From Topomyia yanbarensis (Eukaryota > Arthropoda > Insecta > Diptera > Culicidae): 64,000 bases of DNA. A model generated the notes under the pieces. The model was given only the letters and a program-made list of their open reading frames with translations, was not told where the DNA came from and did not search any database. A program made the translations under genes and the position numbers. Below, in pieces: positions 55,705 through 64,000 of the stretch. The DNA is taken from assembly GCF_030247195.1 (NCBI RefSeq), contig NC_080672.1:66443771-66507770 (forward strand). Direction: 5' to 3'. Every line of letters starts with the position of its first letter. The stretch's first letter is position 1.

Positions 55705-56532
55705 ATGTCTCAAATGAGTATGGCTTCACTTATCGAGCCTTACAGAAAGGGCACTCCCTTTAGTGATTGGATAGATCGATTGGAATATTGTTTCGTGGCC
55801 AATAAAGTGGAAGATAATCTAAAGAAGGCCCATTTTATTACATTGGGCGGCCCGATTGTATATTCCGAGTTAAAGCTTCAGTACCCTACTGGGAATTTAA
55901 ACGAGGTGTCGTATGACGACATGATAAAAAAATTAAAAACTCGACTTGACAAAAAGCCATCTGGTTTAGTTCAACGTCTAAGATTTTCTAATAGAACTCA
56001 GCATCCTGATGAATCCCTGGAGGATTATGTTCTCGCGGTCAAGCTCCAAGCGGAGTTTTGTTCCTTCGGGACATTCAAGGACCAAGCTGTGAGGGATAGG
56101 ATAATTTCGGGAATAGCGGATACCGCATTACAACAAAAAAATTTGAATGAAGACGAGGATTTAAGTTGTGAGGCTACTGAAAAAATTATTATAACGTGGC
56201 AGATGGCCAAATCAAATGCGCAATCCATGGGTATTGGGAGTAAATCTGAACCGGTTGCATCAATAAATCCTATTAATAACCAACCGGGAGTAGCTTTGAA
56301 AAAACTTTTGAACGCCCTTGAAAATGCCCAAGCTAATAACAGCGAAAATACGCCGGGTCCCTCGAGAGGCCCAGTCAAGTCTAGACTAGGATACAATCCA
56401 TACAACCGAACGGATACGTCTAATCCCATATTCAAACCGGCTGTTTGGCCACGTGGGTCCGAACGACAGAAGGCAGATTATTCTAGATTAACATGCGATT
56501 TTTGCGGAATTAAGGGGCATATAAAAAAGTAG
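55705..56532 (+). pseudogene. gag of element 2, cut inside the zinc knuckle
   Basis: 275 residues from the ATG at 55705; the upstream TTG-initiated extension is not a natural start. It has a capsid-like region with YRKGTPFSDWIDRLEYCFV and a Gly/Pro/Asn-rich linker. Then comes a CCHC knuckle (CDFCGIKGH) broken by TAG at 56530-56532, directly before its last Cys. The pol frame continues in the same register. A point nonsense change is the simple reading; a suppressible gag stop is the alternative. Confidence 0.85.
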
Positions 56533-57513
56533 TGTTTCAGACTAAAGAACCTTAAGAGGGATACAGTAAAATTTGTTGATAATTACGGGAAACCTGGAGG
56601 CAGCAAGGACAAGTCACTGAACGAACTTTTCACCAGAATGTCAACAGAGGCTGACAGCGACGATGAACCAGATGCAGGAGAAACGCAATGTATGTTGGTA
56701 ACTTATGTAAACAAAATTAATAATCCTTGTTTGATCAATGTTTTTATGGAGGGTAAAACACTCCAAATGGAGGTTGATTGTGGTTCATCGGTAACCGTTA
56801 TGAGTAAACAACAATACGATTTAACCTTTTCGATGCCTCTGAAACAATCAGAGAAGAAATTAGTGGTAGTAAACGGGAACAGCTTAAAAATAGTTGGTGA
56901 AACAAATGTTTCAGTAAAGTTCAATGGAAGACAGGCAAATTTGACCTTGGTTGTTTTGAATTGTAACAACAATTTTATTCCGTTATTGGGACGCGATGGT
57001 TTAGATGTTTTCTTCACCAATTGGAGACAATTTTTTACAAATTCTATTAACGAAATCAAACAGGAAGAGCAAGAAACTGAATTGGTTAGAGAAATTAAAC
57101 AAAAGTTTAAGGAAGTCTTTATCAAAGATTTTTCTGCACCTATTAAGGGATATGAAGCAGAATTGGTTTTAAAAGAAGACAAGCCAATATTTAAAAAGGC
57201 TTATAATGTTCCTTACCGCTTAAAGGACAAGGTTTTATTATATTTGGATAAGTTGGAAAAAGAAAAAGTTATCACTCCAATAAAAACAAGCGAGTGGGCC
57301 TCTCCTGTTGTAGTTGTCATGAAAAAGAATGACGATATAAGGCTTGTAATTGACTGTAACGTATCCATAAACAAATGTTTAATTCCTCATACTTACCCTT
57401 TACCAACATCGCAGGATTTATTCGCCGGCTTGGCGGGATGTAATGTTTTTTGTTCGCTTGATCTTGAGGGGGCATATACCCAACTATCCTTGTCGGAAAA
57501 GTCCAAAAAATAA
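56533..57513 (+). pseudogene. pol of element 2, part 1 (protease, N-terminal reverse transcriptase)
   Basis: Continues the gag register from the last Cys of the knuckle. The protease has MEVDCGSSVTVM near 56765 (D-C-G in the active loop, where D-T/S-G is usual). The reverse transcriptase begins with KVITPIKTSEWASPVVVVMK and SLDLEGAYTQL. The frame ends at TAA 57511-57513, where the downstream coding register is offset. A net one-base loss near an A run at 57505-57513 explains the shift. Confidence 0.85.
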
Positions 57514-59894
57514 TGGTTATAAATACAATAAAGGGATTGTATACTTACAACAGATTGCCTCAAGGCGCTTCATCGAGTGCATCTATTTTTCAACAGATCG
57601 TGGATCAAGTATTACAGGGTATCGATAACGTATTTTGTTATTTGGATGATGTTCTAATCGCGGGTAAAGATTTGCAAGATTGTTTAAATAAATTAGAGCT
57701 AGTTCTAGATCGACTGAGGATAGCAAACATCAAAGTAAACTGGGAGAAATGCAAATTTTTCGTAAGCGAACTACCGTATTTAGGACACATCATCAGCAAG
57801 CAGGGTTTATTGCCATGTTCAAGCAAAATTGCAACCATCCGAGAGGCAAAGCAGCCAGAAAATGTGGCGGAATTAAAATCGTTTCTGGGCCTGATAAATT
57901 ATTATCACAAATTCATACCACATTTGTCCGCTAAGCTTTATCATTTGTATAATCTTCTAAAGAGTGAAGCCAAATTTATTTGGAATGCGAATTGCGTCAA
58001 GGCATTCAGGGAGAGTAAAGACTCGTTATTAAATGCAAATATTTTAGAATTTTATGATCCAAAAAAGCCCATTGTTGTTGTATCTGATGCGTCAGGATAC
58101 GGCCTGGGAGGGGTAATTGCCCATATAGTGGACGGTGTTGAGAAGCCAATATGTTTCACATCGTTTTCGCTGAACACAGCACAAAAAAATTACCCCATTT
58201 TACATTTAGAAGCTCTTGCTCTGGTATCTACTATTAAAAAATTTCATAAATATTTGTATGGACAACATTTTACGGTCTTCACTGATCATAAACCTTTAGT
58301 GGGGATTTTTGGCAAAGAGGGTAAAAACTCTATTTTTGTTACTATACTTCAGAGATATATTCTGGAAATATCCATTTATGATTTCGATATCCAATACAGG
58401 CCATCATCTAAAATGGGAAATGCGGATTTTTGCTCGCGATTTCCACTAGGGGAAGAAGTTCCTAAGCAATTGGACGAAGAACTATTAAGACATATAAATT
58501 TCGGAAAGGAATTCTCCATTGATTCAAAAAACATAGCCAATGCTACTAAAACTGACAAATTCCTTATGGAAATAATTAATTATATGAAATATGGTTGGCC
58601 GAAAAAGGTAGGCAAATGCTTTGTTAACGTTTTCGCTAATCAACATGAATTGGAAATTGTGGACGAATGTTTGTTGTATCAGAACAGGGTTGTAATACCA
58701 CAGCAAATGCAAAGCGGGGTTCTTAAGCTTTTGCATGCAAATCATGCTGGTATGGTAAAAATGAAGTTATTGGCTAGGCGAACTGTGTACTGGTTCGGGA
58801 TAAATGGTGATATAGAAAGCTATGTAAAACAATGCGATATCTGCAGCAGCATGACTGCGGTTCCGAAGCCCAAAATAGAGTCTGCGTGGATACCGACAAC
58901 AAAACCGTTTAGTAGAATACATATTGATTTCTTTCATTTTGAACATCGTACATTTTTATTAATGGTCGATAGCTTCTCCAAATGGATTGAAATTGAATAC
59001 ATGCGTAATGGCACAGATTCTGGAAAAGTCCTAAAAAAGTTGGTAACCTTCTTTGCTAGGTTTGGGTTACCGGATGTTTTAGTTTCTGACGGAGGGCCAC
59101 CGTTCAATTCTTATAGTTTCGTGAGCTTTTTAGAAAATCAAGGAATTAAAGTCCTTAAAAGTCCTCCTTATAATCCGTCAAGTAACGGTCAAGCGGAAAG
59201 ATTAGTAAGAACAGTTAAGGATGTATTAAAAAAGTTTTTAATGGAACCAGAAACTAAAGAATTGGATTGGGAGGACCAATTAAATTTATTTTTATTTAAT
59301 TATAGAAATAGTTGTCTGACAAATGAGGGAAAATTCCCATCTGAAAGAATTTTTAGCTATACACCAAAGAAGCTTATTGACTTGCTTAACCCAAAAAAGC
59401 ATTATAAACAACAAATGTTGACGGCTTCCCCTCCTAGTGGGGAAAGGTCATTAAATCGTTCCCTTGAAAAAAACATTGATACCTTTGATAATCTGATGGA
59501 GGGTGACGAGGTGTGGTACAAGAACCACAACCCTCATAACCATATGAGATGGCTAAAGGCAATTTTTCTAAAACGCTTTTCTAAAAATACATTCCAGATT
59601 TCAATTGGAAGCGTGCCGGTAATGGCACACCGTTCCCAGGTGAGAATTAAGGACCACAGTCCTGGAAGAAGGAACCCACTGGTTTCTTGGTTGCCGAAGG
59701 GTGAGGAGAATGATATTGAGGACACGATGAGTGAGGAGGAAGCGTTCAGGGGTTTTCCTGAGCAGGATTTGCCCGGGAGAGGCGTGAAAAGAAAATTTGA
59801 CTTAGTTCCGTCGAAATTGTCGGAATCTGAACCGAGGAGGTCAAAACGTTTGCGAAAGGCAAAAGTGGATAAGAGTTTTATCTATAAGCTTTAA
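57513..59894 (+). pseudogene. pol of element 2, part 2 (reverse transcriptase, RNase H, integrase)
   Basis: An open frame of 793 codons after the shift. It has reverse transcriptase (LYTYNRLPQGASSSAS, CYLDDVLIAG), RNase H (VVSDASGYGLGGVIA) and an HHCC module (HANHAGMVKMKLLARRTVYW then CDICSS). The DDE integrase has IHIDFFHF, VLVSDGGPPFNS and SNGQAERLVRTVKD. It ends in a basic tail. The upstream stop and shift mean it cannot be made as a normal polyprotein. Confidence 0.9.
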
Positions 59895-60079
59895 GATGAA
59901 TTGCCAAAATTAAGAACAAACTGTTCGTTTTGTTACTAGATAGTAAGCTCTGAAATTTGTAAGGTTTGAAACAGGAAAACCTGATTTCGAATACCTTTTG
60001 CATTGTATAAAGATTAATTGATAAATGTACAAAAATTGTTATTATAATTTTAAGTTGAAATTTTTAAAAGGAAAAGTGC

Positions 60080-60528
60080 TGATGTGTACGCCCTTAGCGT
60101 AACATCTTTCCAATATCGTAACGCACGTTACGCTCAGCTGGCATCCCTTTTTTTTATCTTAAAATACGTTTATTTAGGCCCAAATGCTGTAGCTTAACGA
60201 GGCCGATAATTCATTTTTTTTTATATTACATGTCACATGTTAGTGGGGGAAGGGAAAGCCGTATTTAGGGGCGCTGCTGGCATCCCTGTAGCTGGGTACG
60301 GCAAGAAATAGTAATAAAAGCAGCTACTGCTGCATTCGATTGTTACACGTTAAACAGTGAAGTTTATTTAACAAAAGTGCTCCGTTCATCCGAACTCCTC
60401 CTTTATTTCTCCCAGGCGAACACGGTGGAGTCGTTGGTGGTTCTTAGGTGAGTTCCAGATATCGCGGAGATTATTAATAGTTTCCGTATAGAGACGGACC
60501 GAAAGGAGTTTTCTTTTTGGATATGAAA
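60080..60528 (+). repeat. 3' LTR of element 2, with insertion
   Basis: Matches the 5' LTR over 310 bp. A 127-bp insert plus a 12-bp duplication interrupts it at 60149-60287. Confidence 0.92.
60149..60275 (-). mobile_element. Short retroposon inside the 3' LTR
   Basis: A 127-bp insert flanked by the exact 12-bp duplication GCTGGCATCCCT (60137-60148 and 60276-60287). Read on the - strand it ends CCTAAATAAACG...GATAAAAAAA, with a polyadenylation signal and a short A tail. This marks it as the 3' end of a 5'-truncated LINE or a SINE inserted by target-primed reverse transcription. Confidence 0.85.
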
Positions 60529-60533
60529 CTAAT

Positions 60534-61943
60534 GTACTGTACAAACAACAGTTTTTCCAGGGCGCTTATCAATGGCAAACTGGGAAATGAAATAAAAATA
60601 GAGAGATCGGTACGACAAGGGGATCCACTATCAATGCTTTTGTTTGTAATCTATTTGCAACCACTGCTTGATAAACTGCACAGAGAATTTCCACATGCTG
60701 TTTTGAACGCCTACGCTGATGATATTTCTATGTTTCTCGGCAGTGACTATCAGGTGCGAGCTGTTCTAAACACCTTTGAAGCATTTGGATTTGTTTCTGG
60801 GGCAAGAATAAAAACCCAGAAAACTAAAGCTATAAGGATCGGTCTGATAAACTTGACACCACAAAATGAGTGGTTTCAGATACAAAACACAGTAAAAATC
60901 CTCGGAATACATTTTGCTGAAGACTTCTCCGACACAGTTGACCGCAATTGGGCTGCGGTTTTATGAGGGTTCCAAACGTGTATGTCGATGAACAACGTCC
61001 GAAATCTGAATCTCGCACAAAAAGTCATTTTGATAAATACTTACATAACATCGAAGCTATGGTACACAGCATCTGTAATTCCACTTCCAAACAAGCATAG
61101 TGGAAAGTTTATCTCGAGAATTGGATCATTTCTATGGTATGGGAAAAGATGGACCAGGATAGCTTTCGAAACGCTGATACTTCCTAAAGACAGAGGAGGG
61201 TTAAATCTACATTCACCACCGATCAAAGCCAAGGTTTTGCTGATAAATAGAATGATACAAATCGCTTCAGATCTCCCTTTTCTTTGGAGTTTCTTAGAAC
61301 ACAACGCCAATCCCCCAAATCTGCTGGCCATACCCAGGAAATACGAACACATTCGAACAGTGGTGAAAGAATCTGCTTTTCTAACTGATGAAATCGCAAG
61401 AACGCCTAGCTCCAGTATAATATACTGCAGCTTCTTAAAACAACTGAAGGAACTGGAAATAGTGAGGGAGAATCCACTACGCGACTGGAAGAAAGTATTT
61501 AGACACATCCACTCCAAGCTGCTAAAATCGGATCAACGATCTGCGTGGTATTCAGTTGTTCATCGCAAGATAATTACCAACTCTACAAAATGAATAGACG
61601 AGCCGACGCCGACTGCAGTATTTGTCCTGATCGAACAGATAGCATCGAGCATCACCTTCTTCAATGTAGCGAAAACAAAACTATCTGGGTATACCAACGG
61701 AACGTCTTCGTAGCGATTGATCGACGGCTAATACAACTACAACCTGAGGATTGGATCTACCCAGTTCTCCAACACCAATCCAGACGGACACGCCAGCTGA
61801 TACTGAAGGAATTCTCCCAGATGTTATGTTACATGACCAGTACACCAACGAACCAAAAAACTGTAGATGGATATAAATTTTATTTGCAATGTAACTAAAT
61901 AAGTAATAATAAGAGACTGGACAATAAATTTTTACAAAAAAGT
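60534..61943 (+). pseudogene. L1/Tx1-like LINE, reverse transcriptase to 3' end
   Basis: Reverse transcriptase motifs ERSVRQGDPLSMLLFVIYLQ and NAYADDISMFL, then SFLWYGKRWTRIAFETLILP and KDRGGLNLHSP typical of L1-type thumbs, and a C-terminal CCHC (CSICPDRTDSIEHHLLQC). Breaks: an in-frame TGA at 60964-60966 and a frame change in the A run near 61585. The tail has AATAAA at 61924 and ends near ACAAAAAA at 61943. The left continuation is short (about 54441-54466) across the LTR element, so this LINE was already 5'-truncated. Confidence 0.8.
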
Positions 61944-61949
61944 AGTGTG

Positions 61950-62421
61950 TCTTCTTGTGTAACAACGTAGGGCACACAGGGGTCTGTCCTTCATATGTGC
62001 ACAACGTGATTTGAGATTTGGTCACGCATTTTGCTTTGAATTGAACGATCAGATATGAAGGAATAGGTTCCGTCACTCGCATTCTCACGAAACAAACACC
62101 GTTGGAAATACCTAGGAAAATTTTCTCCAGGTTTCAAACTTAAAGGTTGTCAATATAAACGGGTATCTTGTTCCTAACATTATCATGCTCAACGACGTAT
62201 TCCATGTTGTCTTCCATAGCGTAGCTTTCCGTTATGCCCAAAATTTTAATCGTTATCAGTAACGAGTGTGGTGGGCTTGTATAACGACGACTTCCGTTAG
62301 TCTAAACTGCATTTGCAAATTTGCTGTTGAATTTTGCTGATGAGTTTCAAACATCTTGAAATCAATGATCGATATCGTACCGACGAAAGTAACGCTGCTT
62401 TATTGTTCATACTGGCTTGGG
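61950..62421. other. Spacer without recognised gene
   Basis: No coding or repeat signature recognised. Confidence 0.4.
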
Positions 62422-62717
62422 CAGGGATGCCATTATGCCAGATTTATCTGGCACAGCCAGAGTTTTGACAGCTTCCAGACAAAAAGACAAACCTCTCTTT
62501 TTGCCAGATTTTTAAGTTTTAGAAGCTGCTACACGCACATTTTGGAAATTTGGGTAATAATGTCTCAAATTTTACACAAATCCATTGATGCAGGTTCTAT
62601 GAAAACTAAAATGTAGACCAAATTTCGATGACTTTGAGGTCGCTGACAAGTGCCAGATTTTGCCAGACATTTTTAGTTGAATTGCCAGATTTTCTTTGAA
62701 AAATAGTGGCATCCCTG
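62422..62717. mobile_element. hAT-type MITE (CAGGGATGCCA ends)
   Basis: A 296-bp element starting CAGGGATGCCATTATGCCAG and ending ATAGTGGCATCCCTG. It is flanked by GGCTTGGG/CGCTTGGG, an 8-bp duplication with one mismatch. Internal GCCAGAT(T/A)T phrases recur. Both the end sequence and the 8-bp target fit hAT. Confidence 0.75.
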
Positions 62718-62763
62718 CGCTTGGGACGAATTTTATTATTCGATTGCATTGCTTGTTTATCCA

Positions 62764-62996
62764 GCCATAATGGCGGTCTAAATTGTTCAGTTCATAATAC
62801 GTTTAATGACAATAGTTTACGTCAACCGCCCAGTGAGATTAAGTCATCCTATGTTAGTCTAATGTGTTGGATGTTTATTCAATGAACGACCGACATCTTC
62901 AACTTGGCGTTGCTGTCAAGGTGGCGTAAACGATTATTGCCAAAAAAGGTCAATTAAACGTATTACGAACTAAACAATTTAGACCGCATTTATGGC
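62764..62996. mobile_element. Palindromic MITE (GCCATAATGGCGG ends)
   Basis: About 233 bp. The ends GCCATAATGGCGGTCTAAATTG and the inverse face each other, and the similarity continues inward (TAATACGTTTAAT..., CGTAAAC). Non-coding. Confidence 0.6.
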
Positions 62997-63077
62997 ACGC
63001 AAAAACTGGATAGTACTGACACGGTACATAAAGACAGCAGACTTTAGGTAGAAACGTTCGTTTGATTCTTTGCACTG

Positions 63078-63287
63078 TTAACAAGCAGAGCGACTGATTA
63101 GGTACTGGTATCGACCCTGTAGTAATTCCATGATCCCCAGCTCGAGAGAGCGCTCAAAGAAATTATTCCAAGCTAAAATACTGAGAGCAACAGCAATTTT
63201 GTCAAGAACCGAGGTCAGCATGCTTGATTGCCGTAAAACGGTATACTGGTTGTCATTCTGAACATCAACATCACTAGGATCCGCCAT
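63078..63287 (-). CDS. Possible small protein or first exon, unidentified
   Basis: 69 codons on the - strand from an ATG at 63287, in the context AAAGAATATGG. It begins MADPSDVDVQNDNQYTVLRQ and then has a moderately hydrophobic segment (KIAVALSILAWNNFFE) followed by LGIMELLQGRYQYLI. Composition is protein-like rather than repeat-like, but no family is recognised and no partner exon is evident. It could equally be a remnant of an old gene or transposon. Confidence 0.25.
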   Translation of the reverse strand: MADPSDVDVQNDNQYTVLRQSSMLTSVLDKIAVALSILAWNNFFERSLELGIMELLQGRYQYLISRSAC

Positions 63288-63686
63288 ATTCTTTTTTCGT
63301 TTCACGCGCGACGTACGCACTAAAATTTTTTTTGCCGAAGCCAGCAAAACAAAATGCTGAGAATCGAACAGCTGACTGTTCAGCAATAGTCTCGGTAAAT
63401 GAAAACTCTCTTATAACTGAAATCTCAGTAATTTGATTTTACTCAGAACTGTCAAACTTTGCCGAAGGATCAGTTTAATTTTAACTGATATTTACGGTAA
63501 ATCCAAAAAGAAAATGTTTACCGAACATTCGGCTATTGATTGTTTTTCTATAAAATCTTTCGACTTTCGGAATTTAAACAATAACGTCGGGTACTTTTTA
63601 GTTTCACTGTTAATTATTTTTTATTAAAAACTAACAAATATTTGAAATAGGCCTCTATTAAATCATCGCCAACATCGACGTTGAAC

Positions 63687-63982
63687 CACAGACTAACAGA
63701 CATAACACTCAAAAACAAAGCTTCGCCCTCTTTAACGGTCATTTTAAATATATTTATAGTTGGGACTGTGGCCGCATTTGAAATAATGGCGCCACTGACA
63801 TATGAACAAGCATATGGGTGATAGACCGCTAATGAAAAATTGTTCCCAAACCTGAGGGGTAACCCAGCAGTAAATGAGTGTTTGGGACTGTGAATAAAAG
63901 GTGGAACTAGTGTTCTGGGAAAATTGTCGGATCGATGTTTCTTGAGGGAATTCCCGCATAGTGTTATGTCTGTTAGTCTGTG
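63687..63982. mobile_element. MITE, CACAGAC...GTCTGTG family, copy 2
   Basis: A 296-bp element with perfect 23-bp inverted ends (CACAGACTAACAGACATAAC...) and a 7-bp direct repeat GTTGAAC (63680-63686 and 63983-63989). It is in the same orientation as copy 1 at 54096 and clearly similar along the full length. The superfamily is uncertain. Confidence 0.85.
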
Positions 63983-64000
63983 GTTGAACTGAGACCACGA

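Larger units (their letters stand above)
54467..60528 (+). mobile_element. Ty3/gypsy LTR retrotransposon, broken (element 2)
   Basis: LTRs at 54467-54776 (310 bp) and 60080-60528 (449 bp, enlarged by a 139-bp insertion), with flanking CTAAT (54462-54466 and 60529-60533). The LTRs start TGATG and end GAAA rather than the usual TG...CA. Apart from the insertion I count only two base differences. The primer site TGGCGACGAGGA at 54779 again complements a tRNA-Ser(GCU)-type end. A purine-rich tract (AAAAGGAAAAG) precedes the 3' LTR. A leader of about 930 bp precedes gag. It is inserted in an L1/Tx1-like LINE that resumes at 60534. Confidence 0.93.

Overview
This looks like insect nuclear DNA, most likely from a culicine (Aedes-like) mosquito. 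That is an inference from three things: AT-rich intergenic DNA with arthropod splice signals, three spliced host genes with animal-type products, and an unusually dense, nested load of transposons and MITEs inside long introns. No bacterial or organellar features were seen.

Host genes. (1) FHIP/FAM160 (the HOOK-interacting subunit of the FTS-Hook-FHIP complex) lies on the + strand. Eight exons between 21200 and 39084 encode 949 residues in continuous phase, and the 5' exons with the start codon were not found. (2) RpL27a (uL15) lies on the - strand at 46957-47904, with four coding exons, 149 aa and a TOP-like leader. (3) A DH-PH RhoGEF lies on the + strand at 51055-52690, with three exons and 505 aa. 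A possible small unidentified ORF sits on the - strand at 63078-63287.

Layout. 1-5361: decayed repeats, a TA-flanked MITE, and a duplicated TATA/Inr-like block. 5362-10404: a young Ty3/gypsy element with identical 282-bp LTRs, a 5-bp target duplication, and one in-frame TAG early in gag. 10405-21199: MITEs, tandem arrays and a G-quadruplex-rich element; this is probably a long FHIP intron. 21200-39084: FHIP, whose introns hold a fold-back element, a 278-bp perfect palindrome, a decayed RNase H-bearing LINE, two overlapping Jockey/CR1-like LINEs, a hAT MITE and a tRNA-like SINE head. 39085-46900: MITEs, an R1-like LINE abutting an I-like LINE, a second fold-back element, and a decayed reverse transcriptase. 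46957-47984: RpL27a. 48000-50900: palindromic MITEs. 51001-52690: RhoGEF. 54096-64000: two copies of one MITE bracket a broken Ty3/gypsy element that is inserted in an L1/Tx1-like LINE, plus further MITEs.

The most unusual signal is a pair of fold-back elements (22984-24525 and 44719-45904). They share an internal core but carry different tandem-repeat arms, and the two 16-bp repeat units still align at 12 of 16 positions around an inverted CATT...AATG frame. Second is the 278-bp perfect inverted repeat with a 4-nt loop inside a FHIP intron, bounded by a 12-bp direct repeat. All family names come from motif recognition, without database searches.
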